From Christensenellaceae bacterium (lineage in GTDB: Bacteria; Bacillota; Clostridia; Christensenellales; Aristaeellaceae): DNA of 64,000 nt. Positions 24,916 to 33,889 of this stretch are shown one piece after another (position 1 is the first letter of the stretch; each line of letters starts with the position of its first letter). The position numbers and the translations under genes were made by a program. The stretch spans positions 23,364 to 87,363 of the forward strand of contig JAAYRU010000011.1 in the NCBI GenBank assembly GCA_012518615.1. Reading direction: 5' to 3'. The notes under the pieces were generated by a model. That model had not been told where the DNA came from. It made no database searches and was given only the letters and a program-made list of their open reading frames with translations.

Positions 24916-25556
24916 TGAAAGACGGTTTAAAAATAGCTCTTCCCAAAGGAAGACTGGGAAATAAAGTCCACAATATTTTAAGTAAAATTGGATATGGCTA
25001 TGATGAAATTATGGAAGAGAGCAGAAAGCTGGTGTTTTACGATAATGAAAAGGGTAACACATACTTTTTGGTGAAACCGTCTGATGTGGCAACTTATGTT
25101 GAATATGGCGCAGCTGATATAGGTTTTGTGGGTCGTGATATTCTCCTTGAAAATAAGAGTAATGTTTTTGAACTATGCGATCTTGGAATCGGCAAGTGCA
25201 GGATATGCATAGCTGGGGAAAGGGATTTCCCTTATTATGAAAAAAATCATTTAAAAGTTGCAACCATATTTCCTAATATAAGCCGAGAGTTTTTTCTCAG
25301 CTCAGGTAAGACTATCGATATCATTCCTCTTCATGGCTCCATAGAAATTGCTCCGCTAGTCAAGTTGTCTGATGTAATTGTGGATATTGTTGAAACTGGC
25401 ACAACTCTAAAGGAAAACAATTTAATCGTTTTTGAGGAAATATCCCATATCAGCACGAGATACATAGCAAACAAGGTGAGCTATACCTATAAAAACAAGG
25501 AAATAAGTAAAATATATGAGTTGCTTAACAACGAAAGGGGTGCGGGAAATGATTAG
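24912..25556 (+). CDS. hisG: ATP phosphoribosyltransferase catalytic subunit HisG (short form)
   Basis: A 214-residue short-form HisG (the ACT-like C-terminal regulatory domain of long HisG is missing), as expected with HisZ. ALPKGRLGNKV opens the protein, VKPSDVATYVEYGAADIGFVG is the substrate region and DIVETGTTLKENNL contains the PRPP-binding loop. It condenses ATP and PRPP to phosphoribosyl-ATP. ATGs at 24912 and 24915 are both possible; both lie in the hisZ stop. Its own end overlaps hisD by 8 bases. Confidence 0.92.
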   Translation: MMKDGLKIALPKGRLGNKVHNILSKIGYGYDEIMEESRKLVFYDNEKGNTYFLVKPSDVATYVEYGAADIGFVGRDILLENKSNVFELCDLGIGKCRICIAGERDFPYYEKNHLKVATIFPNISREFFLSSGKTIDIIPLHGSIEIAPLVKLSDVIVDIVETGTTLKENNLIVFEEISHISTRYIANKVSYTYKNKEISKIYELLNNERGAGND

Positions 25557-26817
25557 GATCAAACATATAGATGAAATCAATCTAAAACAGAGTTTGTCTG
25601 AAACTATAGATGCGAACCTCATAAAAGATGTCGCTGCAATTATTGAAAATGTAAAATATAATGGTGATAGTGCGCTTAGGGAATATACTGAGAAATTTGA
25701 CGGAGTATATATAGATGATTTTGAAGTTTCGGATAGTGAGATGGATGAAGCTCTAAATTCAGTTGAAGAAGAATTTATAGCAGTACTTAAAAAGGCGAAG
25801 GAAAACATCTACAAATTCCATGAAAAACAAAAGAGGGATGACCTTATCATATTTGAAGAGGATGGAAAAATCTTAGGAGAGAAATTTACTCCTATTGAAA
25901 GAGTTGGTCTTTATGTGCCGGGCGGTACAGCGGTATATCCATCGTCTGTGCTTATGACTGTTATACCGGCAAAAATCGCCGGATGCGCAAATATATCCAT
26001 GGTATCTCCGCCCGATAAAAAAGGAAACATTTCGCCGCTTATCCTTGCAGCAGCAAATATTTCCGGCGTGAGTAAAGTATAGAAAGTTGGCGGAGCACAA
26101 GCGATAGCTGCACTTGCCTACGGTACGCAGAGTATAGAAAATGTATATAAAATTATAGGTCCAGGCAATAGGTATGTAGCTGAGGCGAAAAGGCAGGTGT
26201 CAAGTATTGTTGGCATAGATATGGTAGCAGGACCTTCCGAGATACTTATAATAGCTGAAAAAGAAGCTAATCCGGACTTTATCGCTGCAGATCTTCTCTC
26301 ACAGGCTGAACACGATACTTATGCAAGGTCTATTCTCCTAACCTGCGATAAAGAGCTTGCAAACAAAGTTCAGGATAGTATCGAAGTTAAGCTACCAAAC
26401 TTGATAAGAAAAGAGATAGCGCGCAAATCCATAGATGAACAAGGTTTAATTGTCATATGTGAAAGTAAAGAACAGATGTTTGAATTATCCAATGAAATTG
26501 CGCCTGAGCATTTGGAACTTATGACTACAAACCCGATATCTGATTTAAGCTTGGTTAAAAATGCCGGTTCCGTATTTTTGGGAGAATATACGCCTGAGCC
26601 TACGGGAGATTATTATTCCGGAACCAATCATACACTCCCTACATCAGGTACGGCAAAGTTTGCGAGCCCACTGTCGGTAGATGATTTTGTCAAAAAAACA
26701 CAGTTTTCATTTTATACTAAAGGAGCTCTCTTAAAGGATGCGGAAGCCATAATGCATTTTGCGGAAAAAGAAGGTCTTACGGCGCACTCGAATAGCGTAA
26801 AGGAGAGGACAAAATGA
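25549..26817 (+). pseudogene. hisD: Histidinol dehydrogenase HisD, interrupted by one in-frame TAG
   Basis: The frame from the ATG at 25549 to 26817 would encode about 422 residues of a normal HisD, but codon 178 is TAG (26080-26082). Homology continues in the same frame on both sides: GLYVPGGTAVYPSSVLM before, and KVGGAQAIAALAYGT immediately after, then the zinc and catalytic regions (AEHDTYARSILLT, IAPEHLELM, SGTNHTLPTSGTA). In other HisD proteins this position is usually Tyr or Phe, so TAT/TAC to TAG is one base change. The rest of the operon is intact, so this is a fresh nonsense mutation, a sequencing error, or suppressed TAG. A GTG at 26197 without a good ribosome-binding site is not a convincing restart. 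HisD would oxidise histidinol to histidine with NAD. Confidence 0.9.
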
Positions 26818-27881
26818 GCTTTTTAAATGAAATATATTTAAATTTAAAACCCTATACACCCGGCGAACAGCTTAACGATAAGAATTACATTAAGCTCAAT
26901 ACCAATGAAAATCCTTATGGAGTATCGGAAAAGGCAAAGAGATACGCAGAAGAGGAAATTGCAAAATCCCGCCTATATCCTGACCCCGAAAACTCGCTTC
27001 TTGCAGAAAAAATTGCCGAATACTATCGTGTTGATAAAAATCAAGTTATCATTACTAATGGCTCGGATGAAGTGCTTTATTTTATATTCGCAGGTTTTTT
27101 TACAGGTAATAAGAAACTACTTTTCCCAAATATTACCTACGGTTTTTATAGGGTGTATGCTGACTTTTGCGGGGTTAATTATTACGAAGTGCCATTGAAA
27201 GCAGATTTTACTATCAATACGGACGATTATACTAAAGGAAATGCCAATATTATTATCGCCAATCCTAATGCACCTACGGGCATATATTTAGGACTTTCTG
27301 AAATCGAGAAGATTATAATGGCTGATACAAAATCTTTAGTGGTTATAGATGAGGCATATATAGATTTTGGCGGGAATAGCTGTATAGAATTGGTAGAAAA
27401 ATACGACAATCTTATAGTGGTTCAGACCTTTTCAAAATCACGTCAATTGGCAGGGGCAAGAGTAGGTTTTGCCATAAGCAACGAAAAAAACATAAGTGAT
27501 TTAAAAAAGATAAAATACTCTATAAATCCCTACAATGTGAACCGCGTATCAGAAGCCATGGCAAGAGGAGCTATAGAAGATAAAGAATATTTTGATAAAA
27601 CGGTGCAAAAAATCATAGAAACACGCGAGGGTTTTGTATGTTCTTTAAGGGAAAAAGGGTTTCTAGTTTTAGATTCATATACAAATTTTGTATTTGCTAA
27701 ACACGACAAAATAAAAGGTAAAGTCCTTTATTCTATGCTTAGAGATAGGGGATTTTTGGTCAGACATTTTGATACTGCTCTTTTGACAGATTTTATCAGA
27801 ATAAGCATAGGGAAAAAAGAAGATATGATGCTGCTAATTAATGAAATTGAGAATATATTAAAGGAGGTAGAACGGATATGA
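26814..27881 (+). CDS. hisC: Histidinol-phosphate aminotransferase
   Basis: A 355-residue fold-type I aminotransferase. LNTNENPYG near residue 28, SRLYPDPEN, the NPNAPTG motif at 150-156, VIDEAYIDF and the PLP lysine K208 in QTFSKSRQLAGARVGFA are all present, and the terminal RISIGKKEDMMLLI carries the substrate-phosphate arginine. It converts imidazole acetol phosphate and glutamate to histidinol phosphate. The ATG overlaps the hisD stop, and its stop overlaps the hisB ATG after AAGGAGGTAGAACG. Confidence 0.92.
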   Translation: MSFLNEIYLNLKPYTPGEQLNDKNYIKLNTNENPYGVSEKAKRYAEEEIAKSRLYPDPENSLLAEKIAEYYRVDKNQVIITNGSDEVLYFIFAGFFTGNKKLLFPNITYGFYRVYADFCGVNYYEVPLKADFTINTDDYTKGNANIIIANPNAPTGIYLGLSEIEKIIMADTKSLVVIDEAYIDFGGNSCIELVEKYDNLIVVQTFSKSRQLAGARVGFAISNEKNISDLKKIKYSINPYNVNRVSEAMARGAIEDKEYFDKTVQKIIETREGFVCSLREKGFLVLDSYTNFVFAKHDKIKGKVLYSMLRDRGFLVRHFDTALLTDFIRISIGKKEDMMLLINEIENILKEVERI

Positions 27882-28459
27882 GAGAGGCGAGTATTTCGCG
27901 AAAAACCGGTGAAACCGACATCAGCGTAAGCTTGAATCTAGATGGTGCTGGTAAATATAATATAGACACTGGAGTGGGGTTCTTAAATCATATGCTTTGT
28001 AGCTTTGCAAGACATAGCAGATTTGACCTTATAGTAAAAGCTGTGGGGGATATAGATGTGGACTATCATCACACTACAGAAGACATAGGAATCGTTTTAG
28101 GAGAAGCTTTTTCAAAAATCCTTGATGACAAAAGAGGTATTAGAAGATTTGGCTCCGCAATTATACCTATGGATGATGCTTTATCACTGGTGGCGCTGGA
28201 TTTTTCAGGAAGGGAATATACAGTTTTTCATGCTGATTTTAATACGGAAAAGGTAGGGGACTTTGACACAGAACTCGTAGAAGAGTTTTTCAGGGGTTTT
28301 GCCCGCGGCTCAAAGTGCAATATTCATGTCAGGCTTTTAGATGGAAGCAATAGCCACCACGCGATAGAGAGTATATTTAAGGCTTTTGCTAAGGCGACTC
28401 AAATGGCGGTATCAATTGAAGGGCATGACGATATACCATCAACTAAAGGAGTGCTTTAA
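27878..28459 (+). CDS. hisB: Imidazoleglycerol-phosphate dehydratase
   Basis: A 193-residue monofunctional HisB (no phosphatase domain). It has the metal-binding motifs GVGFLNHMLCSFARHSRFDL, DYHHTTEDIG and, in the second half, SNSHHAIESIFKAFAKA. It dehydrates imidazole glycerol phosphate to imidazole acetol phosphate. No histidinol-phosphate phosphatase (HisJ, HisN or fused) is found in the window, so that step must be encoded elsewhere. Confidence 0.94.
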   Translation: MREASISRKTGETDISVSLNLDGAGKYNIDTGVGFLNHMLCSFARHSRFDLIVKAVGDIDVDYHHTTEDIGIVLGEAFSKILDDKRGIRRFGSAIIPMDDALSLVALDFSGREYTVFHADFNTEKVGDFDTELVEEFFRGFARGSKCNIHVRLLDGSNSHHAIESIFKAFAKATQMAVSIEGHDDIPSTKGVL

Positions 28460-29172
28460 TGTATATCTTTCCTGCCATTGATTTATACGATTCCAAGGCT
28501 GTCAGGCTACTGAAAGGCGATTATGAGCAAATGACAGTCTATTCAGACAATCCCATGGAAATAGTCAGAGATTTTGAAAGAAATGGAATTTCTCACATAC
28601 ATATAGTTGACTTAGAGGGGGCGAAGAGTGGAGATAATATAAACTATCAAATGATTGCAAAGATTCGCAAAAATTCGGATATATTTATCCAGCTGGGTGG
28701 CGGAATAAGGAGCATGGAACAAGCGGAAAAATATCTAAGTATAGGTATTAACAGGATTATCCTAGGTACAGCAGCGATAGAAGACGAAAATCTGCTTATG
28801 AAATTGCTTGAAAAATATCAAGAAAAAATTGCTGTTGGCGTAGATGTTATGAACGGTGTTGTAAAAACTCATGGGTGGAGAAAATCCACGGGTATTTGTT
28901 TAAAGGATTTCTGTAAAAAATTAAACGCATTAAATGTGCGAACTATCATAGCAACTGATATTTCCAAGGATGGGGCTATGAAAGGAACGAATATCGCTCT
29001 TTATGAAGAGTTACAAAAACTTACAAATGCTGACATAATTGCGTCCGGTGGCATTCACAATATAGAAGAACTTAAAAAGATATATGAGCTTAATCTTTAC
29101 GGTGCTATTATTGGTAAGGCATATTACACGGGAGATATCAAATTATATGAGGCGATAAAATATGAAAAATAA
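28459..29172 (+). CDS. hisA: ProFAR isomerase HisA
   Basis: A 237-residue (beta/alpha)8 barrel. The catalytic acid is Asp8 in [18 protein letters not shown]; the second catalytic Asp is in [12 protein letters not shown]. Phosphate-binding glycines are in [15 protein letters not shown] and ASGGIHN. It isomerises ProFAR to PRFAR. hisA follows hisB directly, where many bacterial operons have hisH between them; no hisH is present here. Its end overlaps the next gene by 11 bases. Confidence 0.93.
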   Translation: MYIFPAIDLYDSKAVRLLKGDYEQMTVYSDNPMEIVRDFERNGISHIHIVDLEGAKSGDNINYQMIAKIRKNSDIFIQLGGGIRSMEQAEKYLSIGINRIILGTAAIEDENLLMKLLEKYQEKIAVGVDVMNGVVKTHGWRKSTGICLKDFCKKLNALNVRTIIATDISKDGAMKGTNIALYEELQKLTNADIIASGGIHNIEELKKIYELNLYGAIIGKAYYTGDIKLYEAIKYEK

Positions 29173-30529
29173 AAGCATATATGCCTGCATGGATATTAAA
29201 AACGGCAAGGTAGTAAAAGGGGTAAAATTTAGCGATATAAAAGAAATATCAGATGACCCTGTTTTTCTTGCGAAAAAATATGAAAATGACGGCGCCGACT
29301 ATCTTGTGTTTTACGATATAGGAGCGACGATTGACAACAAAGATATATTTTATGACAAAATAGAAGAAATACTAAAAGCTGTAAATATTCCATTAGTTGT
29401 AGGCGGCGGTATTAAAACTTTGTCGGACTGCGACAAATTATATGAACTTGGGGTTAGGCATTTCAGTATTAATTCCGCAGCTGTAAAAAACCCTAATTTG
29501 CTTAAAGAAGTAAGCGATAAATACGGTAGTGACAGCCTTATACTTTCTGTAGATGTTAAAAAAGTAGATGAAGCTTATCATGTGTTTTTGGGTGCAGGGA
29601 AATATGATACAGGTCTAGATGCTAAAGAGTGGATAGAAAAAGCAGCCGATTTAGGCGCCGGAACTATCGTTATTAATTCCATAGATACTGACGGAACAAA
29701 AGAAGGCTACGACACTCAAATGCTGGGGGCTCTTACTGAGAATATAAACTGTAATATAGTCGCATCAGGCGGAGCGGGAAAAACTGAAGATTTTTTTGAA
29801 GTATTTCAGAAAAACCCAAAAATCACCGGCGCATTAGCAGCATCAATATTCCATTACAATTTGGTAAGTATAAAAGACATTAAAAAGGAGCTTAAAACAA
29901 TAATGGAAATTAATACAAATAACCTAAAATATGATGAGAAAGGGCTAATACCCGCAATAGTTGTAGATGCAAACAATAACGATGTTTTGATGCTTGCATA
30001 TATGAATAAAGAAAGCCTAGCATTATCTATAGAAAAAAATTTGACTTACTTTTACAGTAGGAGCAGGCAATCTCTGTGGCTTAAAGGGGAAACTAGCGGC
30101 AACTATCAGCATATTGTAAAGATAGTTGCGGATTGCGATAAGGATACCTTATTAATTTATGTTGATAAAGATGGTCCTGCTTGTCATATGGGAGCTGAAA
30201 GTTGTTTTTTTAACACTATTTATGAAAACCCAGACAAAAATGACGAAGGCTTTTCTTTGGATAATCTATACAACTTGATACTCGACCGAAAGGAAAATCC
30301 AAGTGAAAAATCATATACGAGTTATCTGTTTAGAGAGGGCATAGATAAAATTCTAAAGAAAATTGGAGAAGAATCCACCGAAGTAGTTATCGCCGCTAAG
30401 GGAGATAATAAAAAAGAAACCATATACGAAATAGCAGATTTGCTATACCACAGCCTAGTTTTGATGGCTGATATGGACATTAAGATTGCTGATATATTAA
30501 ACGAGCTTAAAGGGCGGTATAAAAAATAA
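29162..30529 (+). CDS. hisF: HisF-HisI-HisE trifunctional fusion (IGP synthase cyclase / PR-AMP cyclohydrolase / PR-ATP pyrophosphatase)
   Basis: A 455-residue protein. Residues 1-250 are HisF: Asp11 ([15 protein letters not shown]), Asp131 (LSVDVKK), [24 protein letters not shown] and ASGGAGK. Residues 250-355 are HisI, with [21 protein letters not shown], and the zinc cysteines C325, C341 and C348 (CHMGAESCF). Residues 365-455 are HisE, with [14 protein letters not shown]. HisI-HisE fusions are common; joining HisF as well is unusual. An AAGGAG (29885-29890) sits 12 bases before an internal ATG (29903) exactly at the HisF/HisI border, perhaps a relic of the separate gene or a second translation start. 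The HisF half makes IGP and AICAR, and without HisH it would use ammonia. Confidence 0.9.
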   Translation: MKNKSIYACMDIKNGKVVKGVKFSDIKEISDDPVFLAKKYENDGADYLVFYDIGATIDNKDIFYDKIEEILKAVNIPLVVGGGIKTLSDCDKLYELGVRHFSINSAAVKNPNLLKEVSDKYGSDSLILSVDVKKVDEAYHVFLGAGKYDTGLDAKEWIEKAADLGAGTIVINSIDTDGTKEGYDTQMLGALTENINCNIVASGGAGKTEDFFEVFQKNPKITGALAASIFHYNLVSIKDIKKELKTIMEINTNNLKYDEKGLIPAIVVDANNNDVLMLAYMNKESLALSIEKNLTYFYSRSRQSLWLKGETSGNYQHIVKIVADCDKDTLLIYVDKDGPACHMGAESCFFNTIYENPDKNDEGFSLDNLYNLILDRKENPSEKSYTSYLFREGIDKILKKIGEESTEVVIAAKGDNKKETIYEIADLLYHSLVLMADMDIKIADILNELKGRYKK

Positions 30530-30616
30530 CAGGAAAATTCGTAATATAATTAAATCTTGAGTATTGCTTGTGTACAAAATGAAAAACAAGCAAATGAATC
30601 TTAAAGGAAAATAGCC

Positions 30617-31330
30617 ATGTATGATAACAACATTGAGTATAACCTTCCGGATATTTTAAGAAGAAACAGCTACCCCGGGCGTGGTATCGTGCTGGGAAGA
30701 ACACCGGATGGTGTACCCATAGCAGTCTATTTTATCATGGGGCGTAGCGAAAATAGCCGTAACCGTGTTTTTGTAGCTGACGAGGACAACCTGTTTATAC
30801 GCATCAACGACCCAGCCAAGCTTGACGACCCATCCCTTATACTGTACCGGCCTATACGCCAACTGAATAACAATTTAATTGTTACTAATGGCGACCAGAC
30901 TGATACTATATATGATGTATTATCGCAGGGAGGCATGTTTCAATATGCGCTGGACACACGGAAACACGAGCCCGACGCCCCGCACTATACACCCCGTATA
31001 TCGGGACTGCTGCCGCTTGATGATGAATCTGTACTTTTGTCAGTATTGCGCGCACATGATGCTTCGGGCGAAACATGTGACCGCTTGACCTATTCTTATG
31101 AGCTGTTGCCTGGTGAGGGGCGGTTTGTGCATACCTATCAGTGCGATGGTAATCCGCTGCCTTCCTTTGTTGGCGAGCCTGCACGGATAAAGATACCGTC
31201 CGATATCAAAAGTTTTGCCCAAGAAATATGGAAAAGCCTTAATGCTGACAATAAAGTTGCTCTATATGTACGCAAAATGGATGAGGATCCTCTTGTTTAT
31301 AATCGTCATGCACAAGGAGAAAATCAATGA
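30617..31330 (+). CDS. purO: IMP cyclohydrolase, PurO family
   Basis: A 237-residue protein of the archaeal-type IMP cyclohydrolase family. The N-terminal signature NSYPGRGIVLGRTPDG followed by YFIMGRSENSRNRVF is diagnostic. It closes FAICAR to IMP, the last step of purine synthesis, a job done by the N-terminal domain of PurH in most bacteria. It is followed by a stand-alone AICAR formyltransferase in an ATGA overlap. The gene lies 87 bases after the his operon on the same strand with no terminator evident, so read-through is possible. Confidence 0.88.
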   Translation: MYDNNIEYNLPDILRRNSYPGRGIVLGRTPDGVPIAVYFIMGRSENSRNRVFVADEDNLFIRINDPAKLDDPSLILYRPIRQLNNNLIVTNGDQTDTIYDVLSQGGMFQYALDTRKHEPDAPHYTPRISGLLPLDDESVLLSVLRAHDASGETCDRLTYSYELLPGEGRFVHTYQCDGNPLPSFVGEPARIKIPSDIKSFAQEIWKSLNADNKVALYVRKMDEDPLVYNRHAQGENQ

Positions 31331-32511
31331 AAGAACTTAAACTAAAATATGGCTGCAATCCAAATCAAACTCCTGCGCGCATTTTCCTGCGTGATGGGGG
31401 AGATCTGCCACTGGAGATATTAAACGGTACGCCGGGATATATTAACTTCATGGATGCACTCAATGCCTTACAGTTGGTGATTGAATTAAAGCGTGCTACC
31501 GGCTTGCCTGCCGCTGCGTCTTTCAAGCATGTTAGCCCTGCCGGTGCTGCTGTGGGTAAGTCCATGAGTGATACACTCAAAAGAGCGTGCTTTGTTGATG
31601 ATATAAAAGGATTGGATGATTGCCCGCTTGCGCTGGCGTATGCTCGTGCGCGCGGTGCTGACCGCTTATGTTCCTTTGGAGATTTTATCGCTCTAAGCGA
31701 TGTATGTGATGTAGTTACGGCTCGAATCATCGCCCGTGAAGTATCTGACGGCGTGATTGCGCCGGGTTATAGTGAAGAAGCGCTTAAATTGCTCAAAAAA
31801 AAGCGCGGTGGCAAGTATATTGTTATTACCATTGACCCGGATTATCAGCCTACAATGATTGAGCGGAGAGACATATTTGGTATCACGCTAGAGCAGCGAC
31901 GCAACGATGTAGTAATTGACGAAAATAGCCTTAATAACATCGTAACCACAAACAATACCCTTACTGAAGAAGGCAGATTAGGTTTGCTTGTGGCTTTAAT
32001 TACACTTAAATACACGCAGAGCAACTCCATATGTTTTGCGCGCGGTGGACAGGCTATAGGCGTAGGCGCTGGGCAGCAATCGCGTGTGCACTGTACACGC
32101 TTAGCAGGCGACAAAGCTGATCTGTGGCATCTAAGGCAACACGAAAAAACATTGGCGCTATCGTTTGTAACTAGTATTACACGCCCAGAGCGCGACAATG
32201 CGGTGGATGCATTTCTGTCGCCATATGCGCAGGAGGTATTTAGTAACGGAGGCTGGAAGGGAATTTTCACCCAAGAGCCTGATTACCTTAAAGAGGATGA
32301 AAAGAAAGCCTATCTAAGCAGTATAAGTGGCGTGGCACTTGGCAGCGATGCTTTTTTCCCTTTTGATGATAGCATTATACGCGCACATGAAAGCGGTGTT
32401 ACTTTCGTGGCGCAGCCAGGCGGTTCGGTACGCGACCAAGAAGTGATTGACCGCTGCAACCAATATGGTATGCTAATGGCTATGACTGGGCAAAGGTTGT
32501 TTCATCATTGA
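31327..32511 (+). CDS. purV: Stand-alone AICAR formyltransferase (PurV-type, PurH C-terminal domain homologue)
   Basis: A 394-residue protein corresponding to the transformylase half of PurH with no cyclohydrolase domain. It has LKYGCNPNQTPARI at the start, the catalytic Lys67-His68 in ASFKHVSPAGAAVG, LKYTQSNSICFARGGQAIG, and a C-terminal SDAFFPFDDSI..RDQEVID block. It transfers a formyl group from 10-formyl-THF to AICAR. With PurO it replaces the bifunctional PurH. Next to the his operon it would also recycle the AICAR released by HisF. It is somewhat shorter than the archaeal/clostridial relatives I know only approximately. Confidence 0.9.
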   Translation: MKELKLKYGCNPNQTPARIFLRDGGDLPLEILNGTPGYINFMDALNALQLVIELKRATGLPAAASFKHVSPAGAAVGKSMSDTLKRACFVDDIKGLDDCPLALAYARARGADRLCSFGDFIALSDVCDVVTARIIAREVSDGVIAPGYSEEALKLLKKKRGGKYIVITIDPDYQPTMIERRDIFGITLEQRRNDVVIDENSLNNIVTTNNTLTEEGRLGLLVALITLKYTQSNSICFARGGQAIGVGAGQQSRVHCTRLAGDKADLWHLRQHEKTLALSFVTSITRPERDNAVDAFLSPYAQEVFSNGGWKGIFTQEPDYLKEDEKKAYLSSISGVALGSDAFFPFDDSIIRAHESGVTFVAQPGGSVRDQEVIDRCNQYGMLMAMTGQRLFHH

Positions 32512-32669
32512 TTTATGCGTCAATTAACATTTTGCGGTGGGTTTGGATTGATAGAGTACACTAAAGTTCGCAACTTTGCTTAGTAGGTTTTAGTCATAAG
32601 TTATGTTAAGGTCACTGGAACTCCGCTATAATGTGTGTTTTCAAGACATTCACAAGGAGGAGAATACCA

Positions 32670-32744
32670 ATGGCTCAAAACAAGAATACCATGAATTACA
32701 GCTTGCTTATTACTGCAACCAGTCCATATCCCTTCGATTCATAA
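32670..32744 (+). CDS. Possible 24-residue small protein with strong ribosome-binding site
   Basis: ATG at 32670 has AAGGAGG (32654-32660) nine bases upstream, and a TATAAT at 32627-32632 without a good -35. The frame runs 24 codons (beginning MAQNKNTMNYSLLIT) to TAA at 32742-32744. The end overlaps the 3' end of the reverse-strand gene at 32710. It may be a genuine small protein, or the start of a gene whose remainder has been lost. No function can be assigned. Confidence 0.4.
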   Translation: MAQNKNTMNYSLLITATSPYPFDS

Positions 32745-33789
32745 TGTTTACAAATAAGCGAAATGGTGATTTATACTGCGAAGGATCAATTTCATCAGGC
32801 TTAGTAAATTGGAAGGGTATAAGCAGCCAGGCTTTTCCATCATATCCATCCTCTATGCGCATCGCCGCCAGCCGACCTTTGCGCTGCTCTATGAGTAGAG
32901 ACAATGGTTTATGAATGGTTTTCAACATTGCATTAGGCAGGCTTTGCTTTAGTCGCTGTTCTGCTGCCTGTGCTGCGGGTAGATCTGTGTACTCCAGCCC
33001 AAGCAGCACTATCATATTCTCCTGCTCCTCCAATTGCGCAATCGCCATTAGTCCCAGAGGCTCTTTCATTAGGGTCAGAACCTTGTCTGCTTGGATCATC
33101 ACCAACTGCTTTACAGGCTGCGGTGACAACGCTTGCAGCAGCGCCTGCATCCTAGGCTCCTCAGACAGCATGGTATCTTTTTCTGCTGCGGCGATAGTGC
33201 GCATTGCATTTTCGTTCCTGCTGGACACTATTATGCTGTCATCAAAGGCAAAAGGCCAACGTTGCCCATATCTCCCCCCGAAGATAAAGGAAGAATCCGT
33301 TTTTTCTTTATTGAATTGCTGTCCTGCGCTGAAATTTCCCTCCAATCCCCATAGAGGTAAGCCCTTCTGCTCAGAAGGTATCTGTAGATATCCTTGTTGG
33401 TTGAGCATCGTCTCTATTTGCGCTGGAGAAAAAGTTCCCTTTAGCCATGCTTGGTCGTTTGGCGGTATGCCAATGCTCATGCTTTGGTGCACATCCGTTT
33501 GCGAGAAACCCATAGTTGAGATTAAATCCTCATTAGAAAAGTAATGAAAATTCATCGGGTCAAAGCCCGCCACAAGTTCCAATGGGCTTTGTGCACCTTG
33601 GTAGTCGATAAAGCTTAAATAATCCCACTCAAAGGTCTTGGCTGGCACTTGGCACAAAAATTGTTCCAAGGGCTGCTCCCCAAGCGTTGAAGCCTGGGCT
33701 TGTGTGCCAATTATTATTTGGGTGTCCGCAATGCACCCAAGCACCAACAATAGCGTTGTTAGCACCAGCATTAAATTTCTCTTTTTCAT
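32710..33789 (-). CDS. Exported protein of unknown function, possible lipoprotein
   Basis: A 359-residue protein not recognised as a known family. The first 20 residues are a signal peptide ending LLLVLGC, a possible lipobox with Cys20. The rest is soluble, Gln- and Leu-rich, with no repeats. Features such as MGFSQTDVHQSMSIG, SPAQIETMLNQQGYL and SQYKSPFRLFVN recall secreted stress or bacteriocin-immunity-like proteins only vaguely, and no claim is made. The start at 33789 is fixed by AGGAGG six bases upstream; a longer frame to 33909 lacks such a site. It follows the PEBP gene by about 100 bases on the same strand. Confidence 0.7.
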   Translation of the reverse strand: MKKRNLMLVLTTLLLVLGCIADTQIIIGTQAQASTLGEQPLEQFLCQVPAKTFEWDYLSFIDYQGAQSPLELVAGFDPMNFHYFSNEDLISTMGFSQTDVHQSMSIGIPPNDQAWLKGTFSPAQIETMLNQQGYLQIPSEQKGLPLWGLEGNFSAGQQFNKEKTDSSFIFGGRYGQRWPFAFDDSIIVSSRNENAMRTIAAAEKDTMLSEEPRMQALLQALSPQPVKQLVMIQADKVLTLMKEPLGLMAIAQLEEQENMIVLLGLEYTDLPAAQAAEQRLKQSLPNAMLKTIHKPLSLLIEQRKGRLAAMRIEDGYDGKAWLLIPFQFTKPDEIDPSQYKSPFRLFVNIMNRRDMDWLQ

Positions 33790-33889
33790 TTGAAACCTCC
33801 TGTCTGTATTTTTATTTCTACGAAATAATTCAAAAATATTTATGATTCTAAATCTAAACATCCAAAACTTAGTATTTTTTGTTATATTT

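Noticed and set aside
26197..26817. Second half of hisD as an independent gene
   Set aside because: It is in the same frame, lacks a ribosome-binding site and corresponds only to the C-terminal part of HisD. One interrupted gene is the simpler reading.
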